In this document: piece by piece, positions 29,401 to 40,478 of the stretch
Numbering within the stretch: the stretch's first letter is position 1
Layout of the letters: the number at the start of each line of letters is the position of its first letter
DNA from: Notolepis coatsorum
Lineage: Eukaryota > Chordata > Actinopteri > Aulopiformes > Paralepididae
Assembly: GCA_963971535.1 (NCBI GenBank)
Contig: OZ020593.1
Span: forward strand, 16,046,148-16,110,147
Reading direction: 5' to 3'
DNA length: 64,000 nt
Translations under genes and position numbers: made by a program
Notes under the pieces: generated by a model
The model's database searches: none
Told to the model about the DNA's origin: nothing
The model's input: only the letters and a program-made list of their open reading frames with translations

Positions 29401-31194
29401 CAGTGGCGGCCGGTCGGTTTTCGCCACTAGGGGCGCTATACCAAATATTTTGTACAGTACAGTACAGTACCACGCAACACTTGTGATTCGACTCACGCTC
29501 ACGGCAATGAATCGGCTCTTATGAACGAGTCGCTCAGCTGTTACTACAACAACACACAACCAGTCAAATAAAGTATAGTCTAGACTCTAATTCACAACTT
29601 GAAACACAATATATAAATAGAAAAGTTAGAAACAAAACTCGCCCGTCTACAAACACAGGCAGATCTCTCCCTCTCTCCTTCTCTCTCTCACACACAGCGC
29701 GACGTGGAATCGATTCGTTACACAATCAGACCTATTATATACCAAGAATAACTTCAGTATGAGTACAGGGCTGTACACATATTTTGCATATTGTTAAACG
29801 AGCCAAGGCTAGCTATTAAACTATCGATATGAATCGAAAATCTGGGACCCTGATGTAAACAAGACAAACGTCTTTCTCTGGTCTGCATCCCCTTAACAAT
29901 TGTGTGTATTGAGCCGTACTGTATTGTACCCATTCTGCAATCTGTTAATAAAGTTCTCATTCATTCAAACATAGACGATCTCTCTGTCTCTCGGATCAAT
30001 CAAATCAAATAATTAACACATGTATGTTGTCATTTTAAACAACTCACCATTCATTCATTATGCATCAGCAGCATCAGAGAGCATTTTAGTAGTTACATTT
30101 TCAACAAGATTGCTGCTATTTAAACACTTACACTTCATGGAAACGGGGTAACATTAACCTTATGTCGACTGTAGTATTGTATGACCTCGACATAACGTTT
30201 AAACGTTAACGTTACTCCGTTCCATGCACTTCTAAGTGGCCAGCTAAGCTAACGGAGCTAACAGCTAGCAGTAGCTGTAACGTTAGGCGGCATCAGTAGA
30301 CAACGTATCATGTATTAAACTAGAGTTAAGATCGCTAATCTACCTTGTTGTTGGCTTGTTGATAAAGTATATCCACTCCATGGCATTGTCCATCCAGCCT
30401 GTGTTGATGTCCATCCGGATCTCAGGTTGGTGTGGTCCAAGTAGTTTCAAGTCTTTTTTTTCTTGCATTGTCCGTCTTTCAAACGGTGTTGATTTGATGG
30501 ATTTAACAGAATTATCCAATTCCATGGTGGTAGCTTTAGCTAACTATAAATCGAAATGAAAATACTCAGTCCTTGAATAAACCGAAGGCGTCTTTTCTTT
30601 TTCTCTATTGTGAACTGTAGTAGTGTAGTTGCTGTTGTTGACGAGTAGACTGAACTTGCTGACTTGCTGTGATAAGATACCTCCTCCTGGCGCGAGAAAT
30701 GCGGCTATGGAAAAAAACTGGCATCGCGTCGGCCAATCAGAGAGCGTCTCCGCGAAATGCGGCTATGGAAATTCTTCACGGAAGTTCACTTTTGCTGCCT
30801 AGACCGCTTCAAATAGCGCTCGGATTCCAACATAATAGTCATATTTCAACGCACAACGCCGTATGCACTGATTGGCTGTGACGGAGACAGCGATCAAACT
30901 GTGACGCGCAGTCAGAGCGCTATCGCTTATTGCCCGGGCGAGAAATACGAAAAAATAAAAAAAAACTTCACTTCCTGCCCATGAAAACGCTGTTTTTTTT
31001 ATTTAGATAATAACGTTATATTGTGCATTGGAAATACAAACATACTTAAAACGAGTAAATATTATTCATTTTAAACATGTTTATATTATTTATAGGGCTA
31101 TAAAACAAAAAACAAAAAAGTTTTTTTTTTTCTTATTCTCTCATTTAACAGGTGGGTCGGCGCCCATAGCGCCACCAGTGGCGAGCCGCCACTG
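29401..31194 (-). mobile_element. hAT element with CAGTGGCGG termini (U1, 1794 bp)
   Basis: It starts CAGTGGCGGCCGGTCGG and ends CGAGCCGCCACTG, flanked by a perfect 8-bp duplication CATGGCAA (29393-29400, 31195-31202). Subterminal CGCCACTAGGGGCGC/GGCGCCCATAGCGCC sequence mirrors the other end. It contains one transposase-like exon on the minus strand (30340-30525), a 3' fragment of the L2/CR1-like LINE (29833-29972), and no catalytic domain, so it is internally deleted. Copies: 40479-42272 (U2), 51110-52903 (U3), and 61741-61842 left end only (U4). Confidence 0.85.
30340..30525 (-). pseudogene. hAT transposase N-terminal exon (61 aa, U1)
   Basis: The frame MELDNSVKSIKSTPFERRTM continues EKKDLKLLGPHQPEIRM, then WMDNAMEWIYF. 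The SxPFxRRTxxEKxxIxxLGxPxP pattern is typical of the N-terminus of ZMYM1-like/Tip100-type hAT transposases. It ends AACAAG/GTAGAT, a good splice donor, so it was probably exon 1 of a now-deleted gene. Identical at 41418-41603 and 52049-52234. Confidence 0.5.
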
Positions 31195-31271
31195 CATGGC
31201 AAGCTTCATGATGCCGATGAGGTCCTGCTTGCTGTTGATCCTGGACGTTATATCTACCATGTACAAGTAGA
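31195..31271 (-). other. Candidate host exon interrupted by the hAT element (U1)
   Basis: On the minus strand, TTCTAG (AG at 31273-31272) precedes an open stretch reading LYMVDITSRINSKQDLIGI and then MKLAMK, with GC-rich third positions unlike the flanks. The end of the segment lies across the hAT insertion at 29391-29392, where ATGAA is followed by GTATGC, a plausible donor. The CATGGCAA target duplication falls inside the exon. Joined length would be 79 nt. Copies lie at 42273-42349 and 52904-52980. Protein not recognised; chance similarity to an exon is possible. Confidence 0.3.
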
Positions 31272-31440
31272 CTAGAAGTCAACAGAATCAGGGCCGCCAC
31301 AGTCTAATTGGTCCCGCCACAGTTTTATAATGAACCAAAAAAGATTAATAGAAATAATTCATTTTTTTTTGGGTAATTTTAATTTTTTTAAACTTTGGCC
31401 ATTTCCCTGGCTCTTTTATACGTTTATCGCATTTATACTT

Positions 31441-31625
31441 GGTCAAGTTCGACCGACAGAAGCAGGCTGAAAGGGTTCAGATGGGGGGGAAGACACTCTG
31501 GGAAAGGCACGGCTGCAGTCCGGGATTCGAACTCGCTCAGCCCCAGATCCGTGACGAGCACGGTTGTCCACGGCGCTGAAATAGCACTCGCGGTACGTGG
31601 TGAGCTACTGGAGCTCCCCTGGGTA
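31441..31625 (-). mobile_element. tRNA-derived SINE-like element (U1)
   Basis: On the minus strand a perfect B box GTTCGAATCC (31532-31523) lies about 80 nt downstream of a weaker A-box-like AGTAGCTCACC near 31600. A GC-rich body of about 80 nt follows. No clear target duplication or A-tail. Copies: 42519-42703 and 53150-53334. Confidence 0.4.
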
Positions 31626-31668
31626 ATATTTTTTTAAATATAAAGTTTGCCAATAGGGATGTATCAGT

Positions 31669-32122
31669 CATAGATATCTATAGAACACTAGATAGCTTAA
31701 GGCGGAGTCACCAGCGTCACTGAACCGCCGCCATCTTGCTCCAGTTAGCCTTGAGTGAGAGTGAGTGAGCTGCACAGACAAAAATACTCATAACTCGCTG
31801 AAATATTGACGGATTTACAAACGGGTTGGTTTGTTATAAACATCGAAGATGTAGTTATGATACTGCATACTTATAAAAAAAAAATTTAAAGATGTTTTTT
31901 TTTTACAAACCGCTTGAATCATAGCCACGTTAATAATGCTTGTAATAAACCAAACCGTTTGTAAATCCGTCAATATTTCAGCGAGTTATGAGTATTTTTG
32001 TCTGTGCAGCTCACTCACTCTCACTCAAGGCTAACTGGAGCAAGATGGCGGCGGTTCAGTGACGTCGCTCTCCATTGGCCGGCAGCGCGGGCAAGCTATC
32101 TAGTGTTCTATATATATCTATG
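31669..32122. mobile_element. 454-bp long-inverted-repeat MITE, U1 only
   Basis: It starts CATAGATATCTATAGAACAC and ends with the near-perfect complement GTGTTCTATATATATCTATG, with ~30-bp terminal inverted repeats. A further long inverted pair (CTTGAGTGAGAGTGAGTGAG... / ...CTCACTCACTCTCACTCAAG; AATATTGACGGATTTACAAAC / complement) makes it nearly a foldback. Perfect 8-bp duplication GTATCAGT (31661-31668, 32123-32130). U2 and U3 have an empty site with a single GTATCAGT (42739-42746 and offset 10631). The 8-bp duplication and CA...TG ends fit hAT or P superfamily. Confidence 0.9.
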
Positions 32123-32130
32123 GTATCAGT

Positions 32131-33188
32131 ATAGTGCGGTGGCTTAGCAAAAAAATTTGGACGCGCCGGACAAAAGCACAAAATTTTTTCCACGTGTTCC
32201 CCATCACCATAGCTTTCATTTTGGGGTAGGGGGCCACATCATCATGATGGATTTCAAGATGGCTGCCATGTAAAATCAAGGTTCTGCCCATTAATAAATA
32301 TCTTGGTCCATAGCGCGCTCAATATTTGAGCGAACACAAAAGTATTGGTATCCCTGTAAACTAGAGAAGCTAAGCTTTCCATTGGTACCATTTTCATTAA
32401 GCCCAACTGTTGGGAAGGGGGTTTTAATAGGCAATGATTCAAAATGATGTAAAATTTTCGCCTAGAAAAAACTGCCATGCTTATCTTCCAAAAGGTCCCT
32501 TGGCTGTTCACATGAATATATCAGAGTGAACATTGGTTTTATAGGTACCCACAAACCTCTTCTTTCCAGACATACCCACTTTGTCCAACTTGCATGCTAT
32601 TTGGGGCAATAATCAAGCAGGTTTGTGCATGTGGTACAAATGTGTCGAACATTCTAACAACTGCCAAAAATGTGAATGTTGGGTTAGGGTTTGTTGTTAG
32701 AATGTTGAACATAGAAGATACATTTTGGTGTCAAACTATACATTTTGTGGGTCAATAAATGTGTTAATGCTATGAAGAATGTCACCAGATGACCGCTGCG
32801 GGGTGGAAGACAATCACACGCATACATACTGTAAAAGTGGCCTTCCTTTAAGAGGCCTTTTCACCTCTTAAGTATTCTAGACCACAGACAGTTTTACAAG
32901 TTATAATTGAGCACATCGTGTTCAAAAAATTCTCAGATTTCAACATATGACACATCATTTGAAAGCTTAGATTCTGTACTTTAGCAATCTGGAATAATCT
33001 GAAAAATTAAAATGTAGACATCTGGTACAAACCGAAAAGAAGCGCTGCATATCTTTTACTAGAGAAGGCGTCTCCTTGGGCTGCGCAGGACGGCTGGGGT
33101 TGGACCTGGGGACACAGACGCTGCCGTTAGACAACCCTGGGCGGCACGCACTTCCCCAGCCTCTCAACCAGTGTGGTAGCTCATAGTG
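32131..33188. other. Unclassified repeat-like sequence (U1)
   Basis: AT-rich, no gene seen. It includes a CAAGATGGCTGCCAT word (32258) and, at 33060-33180 on the minus strand, a GC-rich stretch with a TGGTTGAGAGG A-box-like word and GGTCCAACCC, perhaps a decayed SINE. 32808-32830 repeats 28842-28864 exactly (23 bp). Equivalent regions: 42747-43804 and 53378-54435. Confidence 0.4.
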
Positions 33189-34193
33189 TAGTATGCATCG
33201 ATCGATCGGCCAGCGATCAGTATCGGCCGATATTCAGTATAAATATGAGATCGGTGAATTCCGATAATGCTTTATTTTCGCCGATCGTGAAAACCGATCG
33301 AAAAACATGATCCAATTCTTAGCGGAGATCTCACTCGCTGACTTCTCTCTCAAGCACACAGAGCTGCAGCGCACAGCCCCTCCTCCTCCTCCTGCCCCTC
33401 CCGCACCCGTGTCAACACAGAGGCTCCTATTGCCTCCGGCAGTCTGCTCTAGTCTGGTGCATGGAACCTCTGTGAGCTAACGTTATCTACCTAGCTATCG
33501 TTACTGTTTAAACTAAATGACCCAGTCAACTATTCACTTTTAGTTTAATACATGAGGCATTGTCTAACGGTATCTAGCTGGCGAGCTACTGATAGCTCCT
33601 GATATCAACAAATGCTCCAGCAATAGTCTAGTAGTGGATGATACCTCCGTTAGTTAGGTAGCTCACGTTAGCTCACGTTAGCTCACTGTTCAAAACTAAA
33701 TGTCCCAGTAAACTAAATAGTTCACTGAGGCGTTGTCTTAACGTTATCTAGCCGGCTAGCAGTAGCTACAGATAGCTCCTGATATCAATGTCTTATAACA
33801 TTGATTCAATGCGTATTCGAGCCCCTGGCTTGCATCGCAGTCACGAAAGGGGCTAGCTGAGGGAGTAGGATATATCTGCTGAGCCGCAGATATACCCTGC
33901 TGAGGGCATGCTGAATGTGATTTGACCAAAGCAGAGTATACACACAGACAGTGGAGCTGTTTGTAGATAGCAAGCATTTTGACTTGTTGCGTGGTGTCTC
34001 GCAGATAATACAACTACAAGTATAATTATATAATATATATATATTTTATAAAAAATAAAAAATAAAGTATATATTTAATTTATTTTTTATTTTTTATAAA
34101 ACCAAAAACTATTGGTATCGGTATCGGTCGATATGGCGCATAGACGATCGGTGATCGGTATCGGTGGCAAAAAACGTGATCGAGGCATCCCTA
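33189..34193. mobile_element. hAT-like element with TAGGGATGC-type ends (U1)
   Basis: The left end TAGTATGCATCGATCGATCGGCC is a diverged match to the reverse complement of the right end (TAGGGATGCCTCGATCACG). The interior has CGGCCGATA/ATCGGT repeats, many GCTAACGTTAGC-like words and an A/T tract. No transposase. A target duplication cannot be verified because the Pao LTR starts at the next base. Copies: 43805-44809 and 54436-55440; truncated copy 2252-3014. Confidence 0.55.
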
Positions 34194-34799
34194 TGATCTG
34201 TTCCTGAGTCAAATAAACCGATACAAAACAGGACAGCAGACCTGGGAACCACCGTTAAGAGCTGAGGGTTTGGGGTTCAGTCATGGAGACAGCGGGGGGG
34301 CGGGTCAAATCGGGGGCCGATAGATGTTTTCCGGATCCTTCATGTAATGGTCACCAGGGTGGTTGTTTAACCCACTGAACTTAACCTACAAGCACATTAC
34401 GGCCCCAAACGTACCTTGTTGACTGCATGCAATAAGAGAGGAAATTTAGGCGCTCTGGTGTCGGTGTGTCTCGGCTGATGGTTGTGGAGGAGTGAGAGAT
34501 TGACCCTTGTAACTTCTCTCTATTTATACAGTGTAGGGCGCAGTTCTGGAAGGTTCTGCTATGACATCACACCGTTCCAGAACGTTCTAGCCTGTTCTAA
34601 CCGGTTTTACTATGACATCACACTGAAGTTTAACTTGAATTACACTATGACACAGCTGCAGTTACACTCCCACCAAACATATATAAGCATTGTATATGAT
34701 TCTTACTATAACTTAGAGACAATAACTGCCCACATACTGCCTAAAACGTAAAGCAATAACTACAATAACTATGGTCCTTGGCCTCCACAGGACGAATCA
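34194..34799 (-). mobile_element. Degenerate BEL/Pao LTR (U1)
   Basis: 606 bp with TGAT...ATCA ends, HSE-like and CRE-like motifs and a TATAAATA box as in 3015-3634. It directly abuts the CCCTA end of the hAT element. Copies: 44810-45415 (U2) and 55441-56046 (U3). Confidence 0.6.
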
Positions 34800-34883
34800 C
34801 TTCAGCCTGCGCCTGGAGGGAGAGGGAAAGATAGAAAGATAGACGGATAGAGATATAGAGAAAGATAGAGGGCGCAAGAGACT

Positions 34884-35717
34884 TCATTCTGCTTCCACCA
34901 GCGTCACCGTCTTATGGATGGGCCTCTCCAGGTGGACTGGTGTGGAGATGCGCTTTCCTTTCTTATCCAGGTTGGGGTCGCTGATAAGCAACTTAAGTCT
35001 TCGCACTCTCCCATCTCTCCCTGGGTACACCTCGATAACCTTCGCCATCCTCCACTGGTTACGTGGTGTGGACTCATGCTGTAGAAGTACAATGTTGTCG
35101 ACCCTTGCGTTCCTACGATCCTTGGTCCACTTCTGTCTCGGTTGGAGTGTCGTGAGGTACTCCTTCTTCCATCTTGTCCAGAAGTGGTTGGCTAAGAGTT
35201 GCACTCGCCGCCATCTTTTGCGGAGGTACAGATCTTCCTTGACGAGCCTTCCGGGCGGTGGAGCGAGGATTGTGGACTTCATGGTCAGGATGTGGTTTGG
35301 TGTCAGGGGCTCTGGACTAGATGAATCATTGAGACAATCCGTGGTCGGAGGTCTGCTGGTTCCAAGCGCTATGACTGTCAAGACACTTCTGATGGTCAAG
35401 ACAAGCCACGTCCAGACACTTCTGATGGTGCGTATTTGTCCTTCCCAGAAAGCAGCAGGCTTCTTCGTTGCCGCCTTCGTGGGCCCGTTGGCCATGACAG
35501 GGTTCTTGGCTGCTGGCTTCGTGGCTTTCGGAACGGCTTTCCTTGCGGGCCTTTTGGCTTTAACCTCAGCCTTGGTGATCTTGAAAGAGCCAGAGGCTCC
35601 GGTACCCTTGATCCTGACCTGGATGAGAGCTAGAGCCTTCTTTACGGTAGCCAGAGACACCCCGCTCCCTCCCACCTTGACTTCTTCTCCACTTTGTAGC
35701 TCGTTCTGCCAAAGCAA
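34884..35717 (-). CDS. Chimeric histone H1 fragment / BEL integrase C-terminal frame (277 aa, U1)
   Basis: Residues 1-10 are the Pao linker (MLWQNELQSG). Residues 18-89 (35666-35451) are the histone H1 fragment (GVSLATVKKALA, KGTGASGSFK, Lys/Ala/Pro tail). About 90-105 is FWEGQIRTIRSV from the integrase Glu region, and about 140-277 is the integrase C-terminal domain (LTPNHILTMKS, RKRWRRVQLLANHFWTRWKKEYL). Compared with the dispersed copy the H1 part differs at three residues (Gly for Val, Ala for Val, Pro for Ser), all tolerated by the frame. Expression is unknown; the nearby LTR lies downstream of this frame, not upstream. Confidence 0.7.
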   Translation of the reverse strand: MLWQNELQSGEEVKVGGSGVSLATVKKALALIQVRIKGTGASGSFKITKAEVKAKRPARKAVPKATKPAAKNPVMANGPTKAATKKPAAFWEGQIRTIRSVWTWLVLTIRSVLTVIALGTSRPPTTDCLNDSSSPEPLTPNHILTMKSTILAPPPGRLVKEDLYLRKRWRRVQLLANHFWTRWKKEYLTTLQPRQKWTKDRRNARVDNIVLLQHESTPRNQWRMAKVIEVYPGRDGRVRRLKLLISDPNLDKKGKRISTPVHLERPIHKTVTLVEAE

Positions 35718-35750
35718 GTCTGGGCCTGTGAGCCCGTTAGAGGATATCAG

Positions 35751-36383
35751 TTACTGGCTGGCTGGCTTCTCTTCCGGAACCACATACCTCCAATTTGTAG
35801 ACTCTGTGCTTTGTTTGCTGCGTTCCAAGTTCGACTGGAACCTTAGCTCCTCCTGAGCGCTGGGGCTGGCCTCTGCCGCTCTTGCGGCAGCCACGTCCGA
35901 CTCCAGCATCTTTATGCCATCTGTAGGTATCACAACTTCTGTGATCTGTGTTCTACCGACATCGTGCCCTTCACTTGTGAGGTCTAAAGAGGACGGTAGA
36001 TCTGGCAGCACTTGCTTCACAAGGACATGGTTACTGATACCGATTGTATCTCCATGGTTGCGACCCGTGTTACCACATCCCACCACACTCCAGCCTAAGT
36101 TTGTTTGCACTGCAAACGGCTGGTGGTGCTCACCAGCCACCGTGACTAGTGGCCGGAGGGCTTGAGCACAGTTGTAGCCAATTAACAGGCCAACATCACA
36201 GCGTTGCTCCGGCGCGATATCCTCTGCTATACAGTATGTGCCAGATGAGGCCATGCCTTCGCTGTCCCTGGTGTGGGAATATGGTCTCTGTTTGCCGGGA
36301 TAAACTCTCTTGAGTAGGTCACTGGCAGCGGGATTAGCTTGGTTGAATAGAATCCTCTTACTTGTAGGCCAGTTAGTTTCCAA
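35751..36383 (-). pseudogene. BEL/Pao protease-to-RT linker relic (210 aa, U1)
   Basis: From about residue 50 the frame is the genuine one: IAEDIAPEQRCDVGLLIGYN, LGWSVVG, IKMLESD. RT is deleted and the frame reaches NWRYVVPEEKPA, then stops because about 24 nt coding DHASRGLTAEQ-type sequence are lost compared with 4583-4625. The first 50 residues are out of frame relative to protease. Also at 46367-46999 and 56998-57630. Confidence 0.7.
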
Positions 36384-37273
36384 CTGGGCACGACTGTGTT
36401 TCTGGAAGCCAGTGTCGAGAGCTGTAGCTGCACTGCTTCACCCTTGGTTTTGAGAGCCTTTGCGGTCTTCTCGAGGATAAAGGTGGTGTCACTTTGTGTA
36501 TCGAGGAGTGCATACACCAGGACTTCCCGGCTTGGCTCCCCTGTAGATGACACCCACACTGGAACTATTGTGGAGGTATGCGTGTCCCCATCATTCTGGA
36601 TGACTCTAAACGACGTTGCCTGGTCGTGTGGCGGAGTATTTGTACCGTTGTGTAGGTACTTAGCACGGTTCCTTGCATCTGACCTTGGAGTCATCCTTTC
36701 TTCCGTGGTGTGATCATCATGGAGGCGAGTCATATGTCTTCTATCACAGATCTCGCAGTTGGTTCTATCTCTACAGTCCCTACAGCGATGGCCCGACTTC
36801 AGACAACCAAAGCACAACTGATTTTCGCGAACAAACTTGTTTCGTTCAAACATGGTCTTCTGCATAAACTTGCGACACCTTTGTAGACTATGGCCGGTCG
36901 TAGCACAAAGGACACAGTGTGTGGCGCCGGCTGTCTCATGGGCACTGGTTGCTAAGACCCTTGCTCCCAGGTCCCTGCGTCTTGCGCCCAGGTCCCTCAT
37001 ACCTTCCCGTGGGTTCAGGGCATGAAGCGATGTTACTGGGTTGCAAGCTATTTTGGCTTCACGTGTGAGGAACTTGACAAACTGGCTGAAGCTCGGGAAC
37101 GTGTGAGTTTCGTCGTCCATGTCTACGACTTTCCTATTCCATCTTGCCGTCACTCCGTCTGGGAGTTTAGAGAGTATTTTCTGGTTCTCGTGGCAATCAT
37201 TAAGTATTTCAAGACCTTTGATCTGAGGCATGGCAGCCTCACGCAACATGGCTTTCTTGGCGCCTCCCCCCAC
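36227..37273 (-). pseudogene. BEL/Pao gag-protease relic (348 aa, U1/U2 junction)
   Basis: Residues about 1-90 are a capsid-like segment (MPQIKGLEILND, ILSKLPDGV). Knuckles CVLCATTGHSLQRC, CFGCLKSGHRCRDC and CEICDRRHMTRLH lie around 115-190. The aspartic protease with YALLDTQSDTTFI follows around 255-270. The frame runs through IPTPGTAKAWPHLAH and then stops, because of a 4-nt ACAG/CTGT insertion near 36232 that the dispersed copy lacks. Identical frames occur at 46843-47889 and 57474-58520. No gag N-terminus or start-site context is present. Confidence 0.8.
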
Positions 37274-37434
37274 GTACTGGCGTAGACAGTAAAACTGGCT
37301 GCACCCCGATGGCTCTTCAGTAGCAGCACTACATTGAGTCTAGAACATTACCGCTGCCACAACATTCTGGAACGTTCTGGAGGAAGTCATAGCGGAACAT
37401 TCTAGAACATCGAACATCCTGGCATTACATCAAG

Positions 37435-37668
37435 ATGTCTGATAGTGGCAGCCATTCCAAGACTATGGTGGAGGAGGAGCCAACAGCCGCGGCAGAGGGC
37501 CAAGACAAGCCCAGAGAGCGCAAGTTGACGGCCGTGGCTCAAGAACTGAAGGATGAGCAAACGGCAAAGATTGAACGGAAGTTCAATACGTGCAAGGAAA
37601 GATGGCAGGAGGCGATGCGGGAAGCTGAGAACGCGCTGCGTCCCCCGGGGCGCACTCAACCCACTTAA
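37435..37668 (+). CDS. Small charged ORF (77 aa, U2)
   Basis: Identical protein to 26356-26589, with the same upstream heat-shock-like motifs. Confidence 0.4.
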   Translation: MSDSGSHSKTMVEEEPTAAAEGQDKPRERKLTAVAQELKDEQTAKIERKFNTCKERWQEAMREAENALRPPGRTQPT

Positions 37669-37938
37669 ACACGGCGGCTGGCTTGCACGATGGTCACAAA
37701 CGACCGAGTGATCGGTGTTGCCAGTCAGAGCAGAACATTAATTCCATTTTAGAAGGGAGTCTGGTTGTTTCCCTGCCAACGTCTCTAGTAGACAAACATA
37801 CCAGCCACAGACTAGATTTACCAACAACTGGCTGGTGTTAATCTCCCACCCTGCTGTCAGTACTCAAGATAGTGGGAGTGTTGGAAGAGTAACAGGGTGA
37901 GGTTTGGGGGGCGATTCCCGTAAGGAGTCCAGTGATTC

Positions 37939-38846
37939 CGAGGCGCTGCTGTCCAACGGGGTCTTTCATCTTACGTTGTTGACAACCTAGGATGGCTTAG
38001 AGTAGACGACAGAGTACAGCAACTTGCAATAGGCTTGGTCTACAAGATACACTACACGACCAAGGTACCCATGTACATGTCAAAATACTTCCCAAAGGTC
38101 AGTGAATACCACGATCACAACACCAGAGGGAGCTCCACAAATCATGTGCAACCCAGATTCGGCTCAAACAAGGGACTAAACACGTTTCGCAATTATGCCA
38201 CATCAATGTGGAACGCCCTACCCAAAGCTGTAAAGAAATGTGAATCACTACCCACTTTCAAAACCACTCTCAAGGAACACCTACGGGAGACTGCAATTCG
38301 AAACTGGCCCCTGTAAATGTCCTAACCCAACCCCCTCCAATGTACAGTAATGTACCTAGTATGGTTGTCAATATTCCAATGTACAGTTTTGCTTGTTTGT
38401 ACAGTGCCCCCCCCCCCCCCAACGTAAATTACCTAGTATGGTTGTCAATATCCCAATGTACAGTTTTGCTTGTACAGTTGTACAGTGTTTCCCCCCCCAA
38501 CCCCTCCCTACCCAACCCCCCCCACACAACCCCACCCAACCTCCTCCAATGTACAGTTTTTACGTCAAATGTATATACTCCCTTTTCTGGACTCTTTTTG
38601 TATCACAAACAGTACTGTATTTGCAAATCTGGTATGTCATAAATGTATAGATGTAGCAGTACTGTCTATCTGTATGTCATGTATGTCATATATGTCCTGA
38701 TGAATTGAAAATGGGGGACCCTGATGTAAACAAGACGAAAGTCTTTCTCTGGTCTGCATCCCCTTAACAATTGTGTGTATTGAGCTGTACTGTATTGTAC
38801 CCATTCTGCAATATGTTAATAAAGTTTTCAATCAATCAATCAATCA
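37939..38846 (+). mobile_element. L2/CR1-type LINE 3' fragment (U2)
   Basis: Same as 26860-27768 with a shorter second C tract, a longer first C tract and CTGCAATATG in the tail, states shared with U3 and U4. Confidence 0.75.
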
Positions 38847-40478
38847 GTCGGCACCAGGGTTTCCGTTAGAAATCTTTTTTGCCGGTCTCAGTGTCTTGCA
38901 AGATTTCAATCTACCGGATAAATGGGATCAATTCCGGTCAGAGTTTATTGAGCTTAAAAACAATTGATAGGCAGGCTATTTTTATAAAGAATGACATCCT
39001 CAAGGCATGTAGATTTGGCTACTTTTGTGTATATACAATCATTAATATATTCCAAATAAAATAAGTCCCTCGAGACTTCGTGCTGCTGCCGACTTGAAAT
39101 CAAATAGGTGTCGGTGGGCAGTCGGCCCGACATTAATAAACAGCAGTCTGTTATAATCACATTTTTATGAGCTAACGAATTCCGTTATATTGGACATTTG
39201 TATTAATTATATCAAGCGAAGAACTGAGAAATTTGGCAGAGAGAGACGGCAACATTATCGTGGGTTTGCGTGATGACTATCTCCGCCTCCCAACGACTTG
39301 GTGCTGGATTTGCGAGAGCGTGCAGCTGCAGAGCCGCAGAGCCAGCGGTGCTTTCAGGTCCGGTCTGGGGACCGCTCAGCAGCGCCCCCCACCCAACAGC
39401 TGAATTGCCAATGGCTGAATTGGAGTATTGCACTGTGCGGGCACAACTGTCAGCCCTGCGGCTCTGCAGTTGCATGCTTCTCGCAAATCTAGCTCCCGCT
39501 GCCAAACCCAAATGAATCTCGACATCGCTTCACCAATAGTCGTTATCAGAACACTACACACATATCATAATAGAACACACATCGTTGTCATTATTAGACC
39601 TGCTTGGTGAAGCAACAATGAAACAAATGTAACTATTTTAATACAATTCAAATTGTGCTTAGAGGGAATTATTTTCACCGGACATTATGACCGGAGAGAT
39701 TTAAATATGTCGGACTTCAACAGATTTTGCCGGTCAAAAACCGGTAATTACCGGATAGCGGGATCCTCGGGACGCACATCCATCTCCAGCAAAGGCCTCC
39801 GTTTCTTCGCCTCTTCTTTTTCCTATGGCGATACATCACACAGTTAACAGTCAAAAGCTTTTCATCATTAGTCACACTGGGAAGTGAACCTTCTGCCAAA
39901 AAGGGACAAGGACGGGGGGAGACAATCACACGCATACATACTGATGATGTACAGTAGGGTGTGTCAAGAAATGAAAATTTGAGAAATGAGAGGTGGCCCT
40001 ATGGTTTCAAGTTGTGTTATGATATAATAAAGCATAATCGAAAGCAAAAAAGTGGGTTTGACTTTATTTACCTACCCCGTTTTTCGATTGAAAAATTGCA
40101 TTTTTTGCGGATTTCTGACAGTTTCCGCCAAAATCACATTTTCATATATGTGACTGCTTGTCTACATCCTGGGACCTCATTCAGACTTACTACCCCTACC
40201 TTAAGCTTGGTATAGTAGCCCATACCATGTTACAATGCAATAACATACAATACCATGGTATACCATAAATAAATAATCGGAAGTGTGTGGTACTGTATAA
40301 TTAGTGAAAACAGGGCAGGACAGCATTTTGGTTTTTATAATGCTTTATTTTTTTTGCCTTTGTTATTTTATACTTTTTATTTTATTAAATTTGTTTATCA
40401 GATACTGTAGCAATACATCTAGCTGTATTTCAAAGCCATAAATGTGGAGATTCAGTTTGATTGCATACTTCATGGCAA

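Larger units (their letters stand above)
25480..36558. repeat. Tandem segmental duplication, unit U1 (11.08 kb)
   Basis: First full unit. It starts inside Pao gag at CTGGAACTATT and matches U2 at an offset of 11079, dropping to 10616 to the right of the MITE at 31669-32122. Diagnostic U1 states: AATGGGCCTGG (26947), longer C tract (27430), CCGGACAAATG (27836), TAGATTTGGCTAC (27930), CTGCATCCCC (29884). It is the only unit with the 454-bp MITE. Confidence 0.95.

Noticed and set aside
31523-31532. Functional tRNA gene at the GTTCGAATCC box
   Set aside because: No cloverleaf with a matching acceptor stem could be folded by eye and the A box is weak; a SINE remnant is more likely.
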